This document shows, piece after piece, positions 37,247 to 49,026 of a DNA stretch of 64,000 nucleotides. Positions within the stretch are counted from its first letter, which is position 1. Every line of letters starts with the position of its first letter. The position numbers and the translations under genes were made by a program. This DNA is from Saposhnikovia divaricata. Lineage: Eukaryota; Streptophyta; Magnoliopsida; Apiales; Apiaceae. The stretch is from NCBI GenBank assembly GCA_036435485.1, contig CM071597.1:175070147-175134146 (forward strand), given 5' to 3'. Below the pieces are notes generated by a model, which was given only the letters and a program-made list of their open reading frames with translations, was not told the DNA's origin and did no database searches.

Positions 37247-38300
37247 CACCAATGTATTAAACACACCTGACAAAGTCGATTATAGAGTTGGAGAAGACAC
37301 TAATAGACACAATTGATCGTAGCTGCTGAGCCCTAGTTATACGAACAAAATACCCGATATATGATGTTTGACTGTCTATGACTAACCATGTACTTACCTT
37401 TTTATTTACTTTATTTAAGTATATAATATCATTAAATTATTTATTTTATTATAAGAAGACAAAAATTAAGGCTTAATAACGGTTCTCAAACGTTTTGTTA
37501 ATACTAATTACACAAGGTTACAACGTATAACTTATAAGAGTCAAAAATGTGATGGCACCAGCGGGAAAAGCCAATTCCACAATGGTACTCGTGAGAATTT
37601 CCTATTTGGAAATAATGAAGTGAGATCCTCTTTTTTCCCGTAAGCACGTGGAGCCAATATGCACAAATCAGATTGTATATCAGTAAAATTTGTAGTTGTA
37701 TAATATTTTATTAGTATTAAAAGAGTCAAGTGGATATTCAAGGAGCCACGAGCGGTTGGAAAGGTTCCCCTATGCTTAAAATATATTGAACTAATCTTAA
37801 TAAGGAACAAGAAGAAGAATCTAGTCACTGCAAGAAATTGAAGGATTTCACCGTTTAACAAATTATGCAAGAAAAGTGAAGTATGTATTACCATAAAGAC
37901 CAAAGTTCTGATTACTCAGTTGATTTTCTTGACTTTGTGAAGCAACACTGATTAAATTTTTACTAATTTGGGCATCTAAATATTTATGGAAATGTTTGAT
38001 GTCTAGATATATGGATATAGAATGTCACTATGGGCAGAGCATCTTGGAGTTGTGGAGGACTGCTTTACAAGACCGGAATCTCTAGAATGTGTCAGACGAG
38101 TAAAATCAATGGGGGAGTTGAACTGGAAGATGTTTGCAGCCGATGAGGCTACAGATATGAGGGGACATCTCTTGAAGTATCCTGTTGAAGTTGAAAGGAA
38201 GGGAAAGGTGAAACCCCTCCCTGGGTGTGAATCCTTCTTAGATGTAGGGGGACGTATAGTTGGGTCATTTATAGGCATTCAAGAAAACCTTACTATTTAA
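21866..38300 (+). CDS. Phospholipase D beta (PLD-beta class), ten coding exons
   Basis: PLD-beta cleaves membrane phosphatidylcholine or phosphatidylethanolamine to phosphatidic acid, needing Ca2+ and PIP2. Coding exons read from GT/AG borders: 21866-23509, 29771-29887, 30471-30665, 30865-31113, 31204-31272, 31363-31510, 32329-32477, 32618-32791, 33809-34006 and 38007-38300. They total 3237 nt, or 1078 residues plus stop, close to the roughly 1080 of plant PLD-beta. Residues 1 to about 230 are rich in Pro, Tyr and Gln, the N-terminus that separates beta from gamma forms. A C2 domain follows (about 266-410). HKD motif 1 is H596-x-K598-x4-D603 in exon 3; HKD motif 2 is H929-x-K931-x4-D936 in exon 9; IYIENQYF lies in exon 6. 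All key residues are present and no frameshift was seen. Intron 1 (6261 bp), intron 8 and intron 9 (4000 bp) carry transposable elements. The 3' end faces the helicase gene. UTR limits are unknown. Confidence 0.95.
25868..26069 (-). repeat. 3' LTR of the gag-only Copia element
   Basis: 202 bp, with TGTTAGAATC and TATTTGACA at its two + strand ends. It appears identical to the copy at 28707-28908. Confidence 0.92.
26377..27396 (-). CDS. Copia Gag, second and frame-shifted copy with the complete C-terminal half
   Basis: 339 codons. The core begins with NPKFDGKNFLEWSESC, a Copia Gag (UBN2-like) start, followed by an all-helical domain and a knuckle of form CX2CX4HX4C (CDYC...GHTRDTC). The C-terminus is rich in Gly, Arg and Ser, as in RNA-binding Gag tails. 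It follows the first Gag copy out of frame by the 581-bp duplication, so a full-length Gag is not made without a frameshift. Gag packages the RNA into virus-like particles; here it would depend on pol from a partner element. Confidence 0.75.
   Translation of the reverse strand: MNPKFDGKNFLEWSESCTLALKSHRLMKYVNGKAKKPLESDVSFDDWDSENAMVKSWLFNSMDLRIRKSYLFLDTAEAVWNSISRTYSYSGNMAKHFEVKQKIWALTQGGKALTEYYSELTSLWQESDHYTVFECKQAEDQEKYQRLVQEERVMKFLAGLTIEYDSIKNQLIGQIPFPTVEEAHGRVQLEESRKESMTPVDTVPDRSALFTRSAHHQGNPEQIIASEKDVIRCDYCYKLGHTRDTCFTLHPHLRTQGRGGRGRGSSSGRSSGRGTQYNAHHTTSGDHGDSTTSATEAISSTELTALRQLLSQMETKPPGPSSANSAHKESGVQQNAWQW
26820..27981 (-). repeat. Direct tandem duplication of 581 bp within gag
   Basis: 26820-27400 and 27401-27981 are nearly identical. 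I noticed one difference, ACCGGTGAG at about 27322 against ACCGATGAG at about 27903. 581 is not a multiple of three, so the duplication shifts the gag frame. Confidence 0.9.
27393..28055 (-). CDS. Copia Gag, N-terminal copy ending early at the duplication
   Basis: It starts at ATG 28055 with a short acidic leader and runs through the same Gag core as the ORF at 26377-27396. It stops after LEESR at the duplication joint, 220 codons in all, before the zinc knuckle. The ATG and leader are present only here, so this is the original 5' part of gag. Confidence 0.75.
   Translation of the reverse strand: MPTDADAPKDVVATSNSKSGFHSNPYVNPKFDGKNFLEWSESCTLALKSHRLMKYVNGKAKKPLESDVSFDDWDSENAMVKSWLFNSMDLRIRKSYLFLDTAEAVWNSISRTYSYSGNMAKHFEVKQKIWALTQGGKALTEYYSELTSLWQESDHYTVFECKQAEDQEKYQRLVQEERVMKFLAGLTIEYDSIKNQLIGQIPFPTVEEAHGRVQLEESRM
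28688..28706 (-). other. Primer binding site for initiator tRNA-Met
   Basis: The - strand reads TGGTATCAGAGCAGGTTGC directly after the 5' LTR. The TGGTATCAGAGC part is the usual Copia primer site. Confidence 0.85.
28707..28908 (-). repeat. 5' LTR of the gag-only Copia element
   Basis: 202 bp, apparently identical to 25868-26069, and followed on the + strand by the TGCTC target duplication. Confidence 0.92.
33228..33540 (+). mobile_element. TRIM, a miniature LTR retrotransposon, 313 bp
   Basis: It lies in PLD intron 8. Two 77-bp terminal direct repeats (33228-33304 and 33464-33540) begin TATTAGAATA and end GTTACTTAACA. Between them is the primer site TGGTATCAGAGC at 33305, a 146-bp spacer, and a purine tract GAGTGAGGGGTAG before the second repeat. 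The flanking target duplication is GATAT (33223-33227 and 33541-33545). No coding capacity. The spacer contains GGTTCGACTC, like a tRNA B box, inside a 7-bp hairpin at 33324-33352. Confidence 0.92.
35381..35414. repeat. (TTA)n microsatellite
   Basis: About eleven units, inside the left arm of the foldback element. The right arm has no matching run, so it arose after the arms formed or was lost from the other arm. Confidence 0.9.
36811..37036 (-). pseudogene. Degenerate MULE transposase N-terminal fragment
   Basis: On the - strand, a plausible intron acceptor (ATATTTGCAG) is followed by about 75 open codons reading TDWRGKSIDIKVEVDKCTLS and then an acidic stretch, a YYFPRS segment and a Lys/Asn/Thr-rich tail, before TGA at 36811-36813. 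The V-x-V-D...L-S-D pattern followed by a Tyr/Phe-Pro stretch resembles the N-terminal domain in front of plant MULE transposases. No catalytic domain is present. Identity is inferred from this pattern and from the MULE-type 9-bp duplication around the element. Confidence 0.4.
37199..37242. repeat. (AT)n microsatellite
   Basis: About 22 AT units in a row, in PLD intron 9 inside the MULE. It is preceded by two copies of a 24-bp sequence containing GATAGCTACAAATCAGAG. Confidence 0.95.
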
Positions 38301-40002
38301 GTTTGAAATTTCCAGAGATTTTGTGATACAACCGCCCTTTTGTAGCTTTTATTCTATTCAGAAGTAGTCTATACAAGAGGTATATATTTTTAGTGCAAGC
38401 ACTTCTATAATGTCTTGTAGAAATCAAGCATAGACATAACATGGACAACATGTGTAGCAATTTCATGTGTTATTGTTGCAGATATTATACATTCTTAATT
38501 TTTTAATTGACCAAAATGGTATTGATTGGTATTAATACATGTTTATCTAAAAATAAAATAAGAAAAAGAATGTTACTTCTAAATATTTTTCAAAATGTTA
38601 AATATTATGCAACAGAGGACTGTCTATACAAGGGGTGGAGATAGAGGATTCAATCCGAGTAAAAGGAGAAAAGGAGACCCCGCCTTTCCCATTGAAGTAA
38701 GTTACAAGTAGCCATACATTTTATTTAGCACTTCATTCCCAAAATGTCGCTTTTGTTATGTTTTTGGTGGAATAACCGTTCTGAAATTAAAATTACTATA
38801 TTTTCATTTTATTTTTGTTGGTATATGTAATTGTGAATGAAGCATTCCTTTCCTAAAATGAAAGTAGACTAAAGGCACATGTATGCAATGCAACAAAGGC
38901 TTTAGACATCCAAACATCTTGGAGAGCATATTATCTGGTGTACACCTGAACTACTCACTCTCAGAATGATATAGAATATAAAGATTCAAGAACGTAACCA
39001 AGGGGCTCAGGTCTCAACAATGCACCCGCCGACGTCCAGGACGAGGAGCATGACAAGTAGCCACACCACAAGAGAATAACTGCATATTCACCCTTTTACT
39101 CTACGCTCTTTTTTGGAGGGGAAAAAAAGGTATTCAGTAACAAGTTTCAAGAATTTATTTCAGTCCAGTTAGCGTAACTACATGATCAGAATTCAGATAA
39201 AATGTCATTCCAGTGGATCCTAGTTTGTAATAAAACAAACCAACACATTTTCTGGAATTTAAACTCTGACACCGCTTCATTCAACCACTGACACCCACAC
39301 CTTTCATACTGAATACACTATAAAGAAGCCAACGCATATGGCCAAAATGTCACCTATATTATAAACAATAACTGCGGCCAAACAGGCTCGAGATTAGCCA
39401 AATATGCACAAACTGGCCAAAATATATTCACTTTTCCATTCACAACTTCAGTGGATGTACTAGTTCTTCCTATTGAATTTGCATATTTGAACAAAAGTCA
39501 TGCATGATTAAAGTTCATAATCATAATTAGATACTCAACAAGACCAGAATTGTCTGTCTCCATTTTTCCAATCCCCAATTGTCCAGAAACCCTTGAAGTC
39601 TAAAAACACAATTTATTTGGTAGACAGAAGTCTGCAGTTGTGCTATGAAAAGCCAAAGTTACAGATGCCTAGAATATCTCCAGCTTCCTACAAATCTCAA
39701 GTTATCTATTGGTTTCAAAGGCACTGGCATCAAACTAGGCAAATAAAGGCCAGTTGGTGACAACACAACCCTAAATTTAAAATAAAAAAAAAAAAAAAAA
39801 AAAAAACAGAATCAAAAGAGAAAGGCTACAAGATCAAAACAAACATGGTTGCAATCTTGATCTTCTACTTAGACCTTTGTGCACAAAATAAAAAGGTTAA
39901 GCTCGCAATTATAAAATGAAAGGAGTATAATACATCTGCTGAACTGTGCCATCATACACCAAGTTCCCAGTCTTGCAAAAGAAGCATGATGTCTACCATA
40001 GA
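38301..40002. other. Region between the convergent PLD and helicase genes
   Basis: It holds the 3' untranslated regions of both genes and no further gene. There is a 23-bp A run at 39784-39806. A CTATACAAG(A/G)GG sequence occurs at about 38368 and again at about 38630, hinting at a small old duplication. No clear polyadenylation signal could be assigned. Confidence 0.6.
39784..39806. repeat. Poly(A) tract
   Basis: A run of 23 A. With no element recognised upstream, it may be simple sequence or the tail of an old retroposed copy. Confidence 0.8.
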
Positions 40003-43000
40003 TCACTGGCAGTATATGGCCTGATCTATATGTGGGGGAATTTGCTTTATCTCTGTCCCAAGTTCTTGTTCAATTCTATACCTGTAGAAAACAGAGCCGA
40101 TCAATTCAACAAATGCAAAGGTCTCACATGTAAATCAAATATTTCAATTGTAACATATTAAAACATCTACATGATGAGATACATACAAGTTGAAGCGGTC
40201 TTCATAAGTGATCAGATTCACTGCCAAACCAAGGTGTCCAAATCTCCCAGATCGACCAACCTGCATTATATATTCAAGTTAAATTATATCAAACGAATAC
40301 CTTCGGCCATGGCAAAGCTGTTTTCAGACATACCCTGTGGAGATAAGTTTCGGCGCTTTTCGGAAAATCAAAATTTATGACAACATTGACAGCTTGAATA
40401 TCTATCCCTCTTGTAAAAAGATCTGAAAAGTAAATTTTATACCAAAAATTAATAAACTACCAGCACGAAGAGATACTTAGCCAGAAAAATAACATAATCC
40501 CTATAATGACCAGCAACATCATCGTACAATATCATATATAATTGAAATGTCTTGGCAGCAGTTAGCACAGGTTGATAGTACTGTTGACACATTTGTCCTC
40601 AAATATGTATAGGTCTATTTAGGTATAAAGTATAAACTACAACCGTTGAGTCAAATCTACTGAGAAAATGGTTCACAATCATTTTTGGTTACTACACTAC
40701 ATGTCTACATGTCAATTCACATCTTTTCATAACATGCAAGTACTTGCGGTCAACGTATCAATATATAAAAGCATTTGACTTTCCACCATCCGCAATAAAA
40801 TTGTTAAACACTGATCTAATGTGACATGCTGAGGTGACATGACAAATAGCAATCATCCTACATTCCTGCACTGAAACCAACCCAGTTCAAATGAAATCTT
40901 TTCTCTTCTAATATTCTTAAATTAGGTTAGGGAACACAGTTTTTAGTTACAGCAACCTTACCTAGTTAAAACAATTAACTAAACATTTTAGGAATTACCA
41001 AGTTTGATCTCAAAACGAGTCAAAGACAAGTTCATCCAGTTCAATCAATGACATAATTTGAAGGAGAATACTCGCTTGATGAAGATCTTGTGCCAGTGAG
41101 AAACTGCATAGAGGAACTACTGACCCTAAAAAAATAGTAGGTACAAGATAACTACGATCTATTCTTTTAATTATATTTGCAATCTTAATATTTCTTGGAC
41201 ACACGATCATACTACAGGGTTTGTAGATCATGTGGTCCACCATTACAAATTAAGAAGATGTTCAATATACAAGTCGAAGAAAACATTGACTAGTAGCAGT
41301 GAAAAATATCAAGGTTGAAGGAGGGATGAGATGACACGTCATGATTTTAACACAAAACTACAGACCCTGCTAACGATGGAACTTCAGGTGAAAAGATTGT
41401 GCAAAAGATATTAATCAGTGGTGTATGAAAGACTATAAATTATCTAAGTCTCGGCATCTTCAGTGATACTTTTCTTCTCTTCTCTTCTTTTGAGTTCGAT
41501 GCATGTTGCTGCAAAAACTATGGAATTTAACCATTTTAATTGACTGCTGTTTCCACTTTCCCTTTAGTAATGGAAATGCAATTCAATGTATAATTCAAAT
41601 ACTACTGAAGTTTTTGACTCCTAACTATACCTTTTATCCTAAACCAGTAGGCACAGAAGTAAAAAGGCAAAAGCAAAGTAATTCTGAAAATCAAATTATT
41701 CCATAGAAAAGGATATATAAGGTAACTTATAATTCAACAAAAGAAAGAATGGAGCTTGTGCAAGATATAAGCTAATAAAACTACAGAGGTAGAATAGAAT
41801 ATGCATCCATATTCCATCCACGCAAAAGACTAAAGTAGAAAAGAAAAAAAATATAACTGGAAAAGTAGGCGCTAAAAGAACCCATTTAAGTGATGCAGTA
41901 CTGCATGAATCACAAAGACGAAACGTGATACACCAAAATATATAGTGGTATACTTCAATGCAATAGTTATAAAATTACCTGTGCAAACAAGATTCCTGCA
42001 TGCACCATTGCGAAAATCATGAAATACTCTGTTTCGGTGGTCCTGAAGCATCTTTGCATGAATGTAGAAGCATGAATAACCAAGTTCTGTAATTTTCTTT
42101 GCCAGAAGCTCCACACGGTTCACGGAATTGCAGAATATGATCGACTGATTGATTTGAAGCTGAAGTTGACACATTGACAGATAAACAAAGTTTACACATA
42201 ACGTCATCAATCAACCTAGATAACAACAATAAACAATGTTCAAGTTAAGATCAAACCTTCGAAAAGAGAGTGTTGAGGCAGTGTATTTTCTGCCTTTCTT
42301 CAACAAAAGCATAAAATTGGGTTATTCCCTTAAGAGTAAGCTCATCCATAAGGTTAATAACATAGGGCTTTTGTAGATATCTATCCTTGAAATCCTTGAC
42401 TGTCACCGGAAATGTGGCTGAAAACATCAAAATTTGACGATTTGTAGGCAAAAAGCTAATGAGGTGTTCTATGGAAGGTTGGAACTCCGGGGACAAGAGC
42501 TTATCAGCCTGATACAATGTTGAATGAACCAAGAGATACATAAATAATATTTATAACACCAATGACCAAGCAGAATGACAAATTACATCATAACAGATCA
42601 AACAGGCTACATAATTATCAAATACCTCATCCATCACAAGCATTGCACAATTCTGCAAGTTGCAAATACCCTTCTTTGCAAGATCTAGTATTCTTCCAGG
42701 AGTACCGACTAGTAAATGAACTGGCTGATATAAACGCATGATATCATCTTTCAAGCTAGTGCCACCAGTTGTAACCATGACTTCAATATTCAAGTGTTTT
42801 CCAAGCTCTTTACAGACTTGTGAAGTCTGAAGAGCCAATTCCCGTGTAGGAACAAGTATAACCACTGCAACAAAGCAGGAAAGACAACATAGGTAAACTT
42901 GCACAAATAGTTCCAACAAGGTTAAGTTAAATACTAAAATTGCCACCTAAACTGGATGGCAGATGTCAACACTTTAATATTCATAATAATATGAGGTAGA

Positions 43001-46000
43001 CAAGATTAGGCTCTTTTCTTTGATATATCACAAGACACTCAAATCGCAAGCCAGACTTAATGCCATCAGGGTTTTCACTTCATAAAATTGGGTTAATTCA
43101 CTGCCTAAAGCTTAATCAACTTGTCCACAGCTCGACAGTTCCCAAACAAGTCATTTTTGGGGGAGGATACATATATGTAGATTATGTTACATATTTGAGC
43201 ATTCAACATATACATATTTATATACCCAAACACTTATCAAGTCGTCACATATGAGTAATTTCACCAGACTACCAGAGTATCGTTCTCCAAAGAGCATCTT
43301 ATATTGGGTAAATTATCTGTGTTATTTATCTTCCTGTACATGGGGCGGAGGGTCTGTAGTTGATCATATGTGTCAGAATTAAAAGTTGCAGAGAAACATG
43401 ACTGCTCAAGCTTGTTTGTTCTTCTATTTCAATCTCTTAAAGAAGCCACTTACAGGTTGGCTATATCCTTATGGGTCAAACGTATCCATGTCAATGTCTG
43501 TGTAATGTATACACATTATTTTTGTGCCATGTCCATTTACAGTTCTCAAGTTCAAATGAGTACTCAGCACAGACCCAACAGAATTAATATAGCATAAAAG
43601 TGCAGCAAATTCTATTCATGACATACTCTATTGTCCTTACCAGTTCCTAGACATATAAGCTTATAATGATTTACATCACAGGAACTATTATTGAGATTCA
43701 AAAGATTGAGCCCATACACAGGTAAAAAATCCGTATCTAAGTAAAAACAGCAAAAATCTTAAATATTTCACATTACGAAGTAGCACAATAGAATGGTCGA
43801 GTTGGAATCATGAGCTACAGTGTCTTATAATAGGTACCTTGAATCACATTATTTTCTTGATCAATCTTTTCCAATGCAGGAATGCAAAAAGCAGCTGTTT
43901 TGCCAGTACCATTTTTAGCTCTAGCAAGAATATCACTGCCGGTCAAAGCAATGGGTATACTTTCCTCCTGAATTGGAGATGGCTTTTCAAAACCCTTCTC
44001 ATAGATCCCCATAAGAAGCTCACGTTTCAAAAAGTAGTCTTCAAATTCATTTCCTTTAGTTGCAGTTACATCCTGGTATAAAAGACAGAAGGCGTAGTAT
44101 TAGGATCACGATGAATAGATTGTTAAGAGAACTATAACATATGGAGATGGTTTCCGCTGCAACATCAAGCAAGCCCATAATGTAAAGTGTAAACTAATCG
44201 ATTTATCAGCAGTCTTGTTCTAATTAACAATAAAAACATCAAACCCATTTGAACAATTAAATATAGAATACTTGCTAGACCAATAAAAAAAAATTGCTGG
44301 AAATGAGACATATTTCTTAAAAAATTCATTACAGATGACTCGATCACTAGATGAAAGAAGTTTAGAGATCTAAACAAGGCAAGAAATCGTCTATAAATTC
44401 TGCCATCCATTTGTGGTGACTCCGTTGTTGTGACTCTACCGTACTAATGGAACAAAAATATCACAGCCTTCCGCGCCCCACACTTTACCCTGCTCAATCT
44501 TCCTTTGCTGATTGACAATCTAGTCCTGTTCAATAATAGTCTTCGATAAATGGTGTTAAATGCGGTAACTTATATTACGTTATGATAACTTAGCTATCCA
44601 GAAACTACAATCACAGATTTCAGATCACAAGTTCTGAATACGTCACTAAGAAACGTTTTTTTAACATTATAGATTACAAATTGATGCAAGATGACAAACT
44701 AATGTGGTAGAGAAAGTTATCTAATCTTTAAAATATGTCATCAAAAATCGTTATTTCACTTTTTAGATTACAAGTTAATGCAAGATGACAAATTAATTGA
44801 AGTAGAGAAGGTAATATCTACGAAGTTGTGTATTTTCGCCCTTAAAAAAACTTGTCATATACGAAATCTATTAAGTTTATATTATAGATATCGTTGTATA
44901 TTTGTATATCCACAATCTTATATATCTTCTTTGAGATTGTAAAAACTTAGAGATGCTCTTAAATGATATCTTTGTATATCCACACTCTTATATATATCTT
45001 CCTTGAGATTGTAATAACTTGTGGATGCTCTGAAGTGTTGGATATGGAAATTTGTTTCCATAAACCAAATCATCTAAAATCTATTATCAGTTTAAAGATC
45101 ATCGAATTGATTTTTGACCCTTTGGTTCATCCAATTTAGTTTCTAAACTATAATATTTGTATGGACCACAAAATTGTGTTTTTGTGTACACTTTTGCGTT
45201 CTGTTTTCGTGACCAGACAAATTAGTCATTTCTTGTGGTATTTCCATGTCATACATATAATATAAAACAAATTATATTAATATTACAAATTTACAAGTTA
45301 TCATTTTAGCATTATTATATTCCATGTATGATAAATAAGATAAAGGGTAAACGACTAATTCTTTAATATGAATTTAATAAATTTAGTATACGACAAAAGA
45401 TTTTCAAAAGCAAAGATACACAAGGTCGTGGAGATAATCTTTTCTACTTGCATTAATTTGTCATCTTGACTTGGTAATTGGTGAGGAAGGTTTTGATCCT
45501 TTTGTTACATTAGTACAATAGAGTCACTAATAATTAGTCTACAAGATCATGCCTTGAAGATACAAGACGAAAACAATATCAGAGAAAAAATAACTTGGTA
45601 GGACTAGTCGTCGTTTTTTTTGATACATTAAAATAAAAAGCAATAAATCTACCTCACAAAGATATATCATCACACTTAGGGCCTCATATAGATGATATAT
45701 AGATGTATCATCATACTGGGGCGTGTTTATTTTATCGTGTGAATTAGTTATAAGTTTAAAACTACTAATAAGTAATAAGTAAAGGTGACTTACAGCCTTA
45801 TAGGTAACTTATAAGTTAACTGTTAAAAGTACAAAAGATGCACTTATTTCACTTGTCTTGATTTTTGCAATATGACTTTATTAGAAGAGTCAATCGCATT
45901 TTGGTGGCCAAAGTTTACACCGAGTTTCAAAATGATGGCTGCAGTTTGAAATTTACAAATCGGTGACTAAAATTTATAATGAACTTTAATAGAGTGGCTA

Positions 46001-48930
46001 TATTTTGAGATTTACTAATCGGTGGCCATAGTTTATACCGGATTTCAAAAAGATGGTTGTTTTTAATTATTTAATAAATTTAAAAAATAAAAACCCGATG
46101 ATACATGTGACAAATAATAATTTAAAAAATTAAATTGACACATAATTATCTTTCAAAACTCAAAAGTAAAAAGGTTGTCGAGTTTAAGTTTTAATTCAAG
46201 TTAGGCTAGAACTAAGTTAAGGTCATATTTCAAATCGAGCAATTGAAACTCGATTTAATAAGCAAGCTCAAATTCGACAATAACACTTTCCAGTTCTAGT
46301 TGGAACAAATTATTTAGACTCGATAACCTTTTTTTTACATTGGATTAATATTTATGTGTTTATGTGTCAGGAACATTATTTTTTTAATTGTTAAAATTTT
46401 TCAATTATGTTTGTTTTTAATTTTGTTTGTATTTGTTAAATTATTAAAGCACAACCACCTTTTTGAAATTTGGGATAAATTTTGGTCACCGATTTGTTAA
46501 TCTCAAAATATAGCCACTCTTTTAAAACTTGGTAAAAACTTTGACCACCGATTTGCAAACTTCAAACTACAACCATAGTTTTGGAATTCGGTGCAAACTT
46601 TGGCAACCAGAATGCAACCGACTCTTATTAAAATGAACAATTAACCTTTTTAAAGGTGACTCGTAGTACTTTAATGTTATTTTGTTCATTTTATACATTA
46701 TAGGATATGTATTACTAATAAATTCAAGTCAAAATAATTTTTAGTTATAAGTAATGAAAGTACTTTTAAGATAAAAGTGATTTTTTTTAAACAACCCACA
46801 TGGGCCGTTAGACATCAGATAACCTTCTATACCGCATTAGTTTGTCATCTTGCGTTACAATTAATTTGTAACCTGTAAAGTTAAAAAACCGTTTCTCAAT
46901 GACATTATTTACAATTTACAAATACACTTAAGATCTGGAATCTGTTATAGTTGCTAGATAGCTAAGTTAAATCATAATGTAATATAAGGTTTTGACCTTT
47001 CGTTACATTAGTGTGGTAGAGTCACAACAATGCATAAATAAAAACTCTACAAGTTCTTGCCTTGTCTAGATCTTTGCAACTTATTCCAAAGATAAATAAC
47101 TTGGTCGGATAAGACATCATTGTTATCGCTACATAAAGAACAAACAAAATCTCTACCTTCTAAAGATAGATAATCAAAAAATGATTGAGTAGAGTATGCC
47201 CTCTGCCTATTATTATATCAATTTCTATAAAAAAAATGTAGCTTCTCTTGTCATATAATATAGAACTTCCCCTAGAGAATTTAAACAAAAAAGAAGAAAG
47301 AATACAAACAATTTGTAATGTGAGGTAAAAGAAAAGGTGACAGCCATATACATATTCTGTATGCAAGAGAGTGTAGAAAAAATGACCTATGGATACATTT
47401 AACTAGAACAAGAAGAGTTGCACCGCAATGTTAATAACTAAACATAGACAATGTGGAAAAGTAATTCTAGAAGGCATGACTAGGCAGGAGGCTATTAAGC
47501 CTCAGACTAACTACGACAAAAACATAACAACTGGAAGACAAAAGTCTAGTTATATTTTTTTCTTAAAGAAACACCAGGTGCCTCTTTATTTAAAGAAGGT
47601 AGAACACTGAAGAAGATGCAAATTCTTAAAAGAGGAGACGGGACATTTAGGACGTGCTCTTATACTTGAATGTGGATCACAATCACCAATCTAACAAGGT
47701 GCAACTTTGTAGTATTCCTTTCTATGCATCTATAGATTTGGCCTTCAAGGAAACAAAACGTAAAAGGAAAACCTAATAATTTACACTATTATAGTCATTC
47801 ATCTTGGATACGGGATCTATCCAAGAAATTTAGGATAAATGTTATTCTTTTACTACAAAATGATATTCGTGATATTTTTGTCAAGTATGTAGAGATATGG
47901 TTTGGAATAGAGAGCACAATATTGAATAGAGTGAGAAATAATGAGATAAGAGACATGACAGAAAGGATCTCATCACAGCAAAGATACGATTAATACATTC
48001 CATATCACCAGTCATCTTACATCTTACCTCTGTCCTGTATCGAGTATCTTGCGGTGGAAGCTTCAATCGTGCCTTCCAATCATTTGAGCTATTATTAAAA
48101 ACCAAACAAAACAACAATTAAGACTGTATAAATCACTAAATAAACAAAAAAACCTACCACTCTGACTTCAATGACAGCTTCATTTATATACCTTCCATGC
48201 ATGTATCTACTTGAACAAATAGCATTGACAAATATAGTAAACTCGAACCGATAACGGAACAACTTTCCAAATCATACTCTTATTTCTATTATAAAAACAA
48301 AATAAAATGTTGGAACAATAGAAGACAAGTGTCATTCTAAGCCCTACAAGCTACGAATTTGAAAAGTAATATTCCCGCCGCCCTAATACCGAATCCTCTT
48401 ACAAATTGACACAACTACATACACACATCACTTAAACTTATTCATCCGAAAAAAAATACAACTCACAATCTCGATAAACAAACCAGTCCAACAAAAACAC
48501 TCCACATTACTCACGACTTCAAACAATACCATCTAACCAAAAGCCTAACCAAGTCAAATTTCCCAAGCAATGTATCATATATACAAATCAACCAAAACTC
48601 ACGCATTTCAGTCCACACCGAAAATCTCCAAAATTATTAAAACAGATAACACAACAAAAAGTTCCGAAAAGTCGAAAACCACTACCTCGTATCAGCGCCT
48701 TCAGACTGCACAGTCTTCTCCACCTCCTCGGCTCCCGAATCGCCTCCAATTTGGTTCCTCCTCAACCATTGCTGTTGCGTATTCTGTTGCGGCTGTTGAT
48801 TAAATTGCTGTTGATTCTGCATAAAGTTCCTCTGAACATACTGTTGGTTAGGGTTACGTTGTTGATAATTAGGGTTTGGATTGGTGTTTCCGCCGCCGAT
48901 TCCCGGCGGGTACCTACCTCGCGAGTTCAT
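40003..48930 (-). CDS. DEAD-box ATP-dependent RNA helicase, DHH1/DDX6 class (plant RH6/RH8/RH12-like), nine coding exons
   Basis: DHH1-class helicases act in translational repression, mRNA decapping and P-bodies. Coding exons, 5' to 3' on the - strand: 48930-48686, 48088-48028, 44072-43838, 42864-42626, 42508-42257, 42159-41979, 40422-40334, 40260-40187 and 40081-40003. They sum to 1455 nt, 484 residues, with GT/AG borders and consistent phases. The N-terminus (1 to about 80) is Gln/Asn-rich, normal for this class. Motifs: Q motif (PSPIQ, about 133-137), motif I AKNGTGKT (154-161), PTRELALQ and TPGR in exon 4, DEAD at 259-262 split between exons 4 and 5, SAT (290-292), FCNSV in exon 6, TRGIDIQ in exon 7, HRVGRSGR (433-440) split between exons 7 and 8. 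All present, no frameshift. Intron 2 (44073-48027) holds inverted-repeat elements. RH6, RH8 and RH12 cannot be told apart here. Confidence 0.96.
44310..47090. mobile_element. Diverged long inverted-repeat DNA element(s) in helicase intron 2
   Basis: Sequence at about 44370-44830 matches the reverse complement of about 46830-47070: shared stretches include TTGTTGTGACTCTACC, CAAGATGACAAACTAATG and ACTTAGCTATC. A third related piece in the orientation of the right arm lies at 45440-45680. This looks like one DNA transposon with long inverted ends plus a partial second copy, later invaded by the MITE at 45887. Boundaries and target duplication could not be fixed. Tandem 60-bp repeats (TTTGTATATCCACA...) lie at about 44897-45020. 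Confidence 0.5.
45887..46624. mobile_element. MULE-type MITE with about 200-bp inverted ends, 738 bp
   Basis: The left end (GAGTCAATCGCATTTTGG...) is the inverse of the right end for about 200 bp with scattered differences. Both arms contain three related sub-units built around AAATCGGTGRCC and CCAAAGTTTRCACCG. It is flanked by TTATTAGAA and TTATTAAAA, a 9-bp duplication with one mismatch, which points to the Mutator superfamily. No coding capacity. Confidence 0.85.
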
Positions 48931-49026
48931 TACACACAGATCGGATCGCGAATTGAAGATTGGTAGGTTGAATTAACGGTTAAGATCAAGTTGATTGAGA
49001 TGAGAGAGTGTGTGTGTGTGTTTTGG

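Larger units (their letters stand above)
34805..37602. mobile_element. Foldback Mutator-like element (MULE), 2.8 kb
   Basis: It lies in PLD intron 9. An exact 9-bp target duplication TATTTGGAA flanks it (34796-34804 and 37603-37611). The ends are inverted copies of GGAAATTCTC...TAGTACCATTGTGGAATTGGC...CGCTGGTGCCATCAC. Inside is a long palindrome with centre near 35666: sequence from about 34890 to 35665 recurs inverted from about 35668 to 36530, with small gaps. The CTGGTGCTATCACATTTTT end at about 36545 and its inverse at about 37545 form a second inner inverted pair. A transposase-like fragment sits at 36811-37036. Confidence 0.85.
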
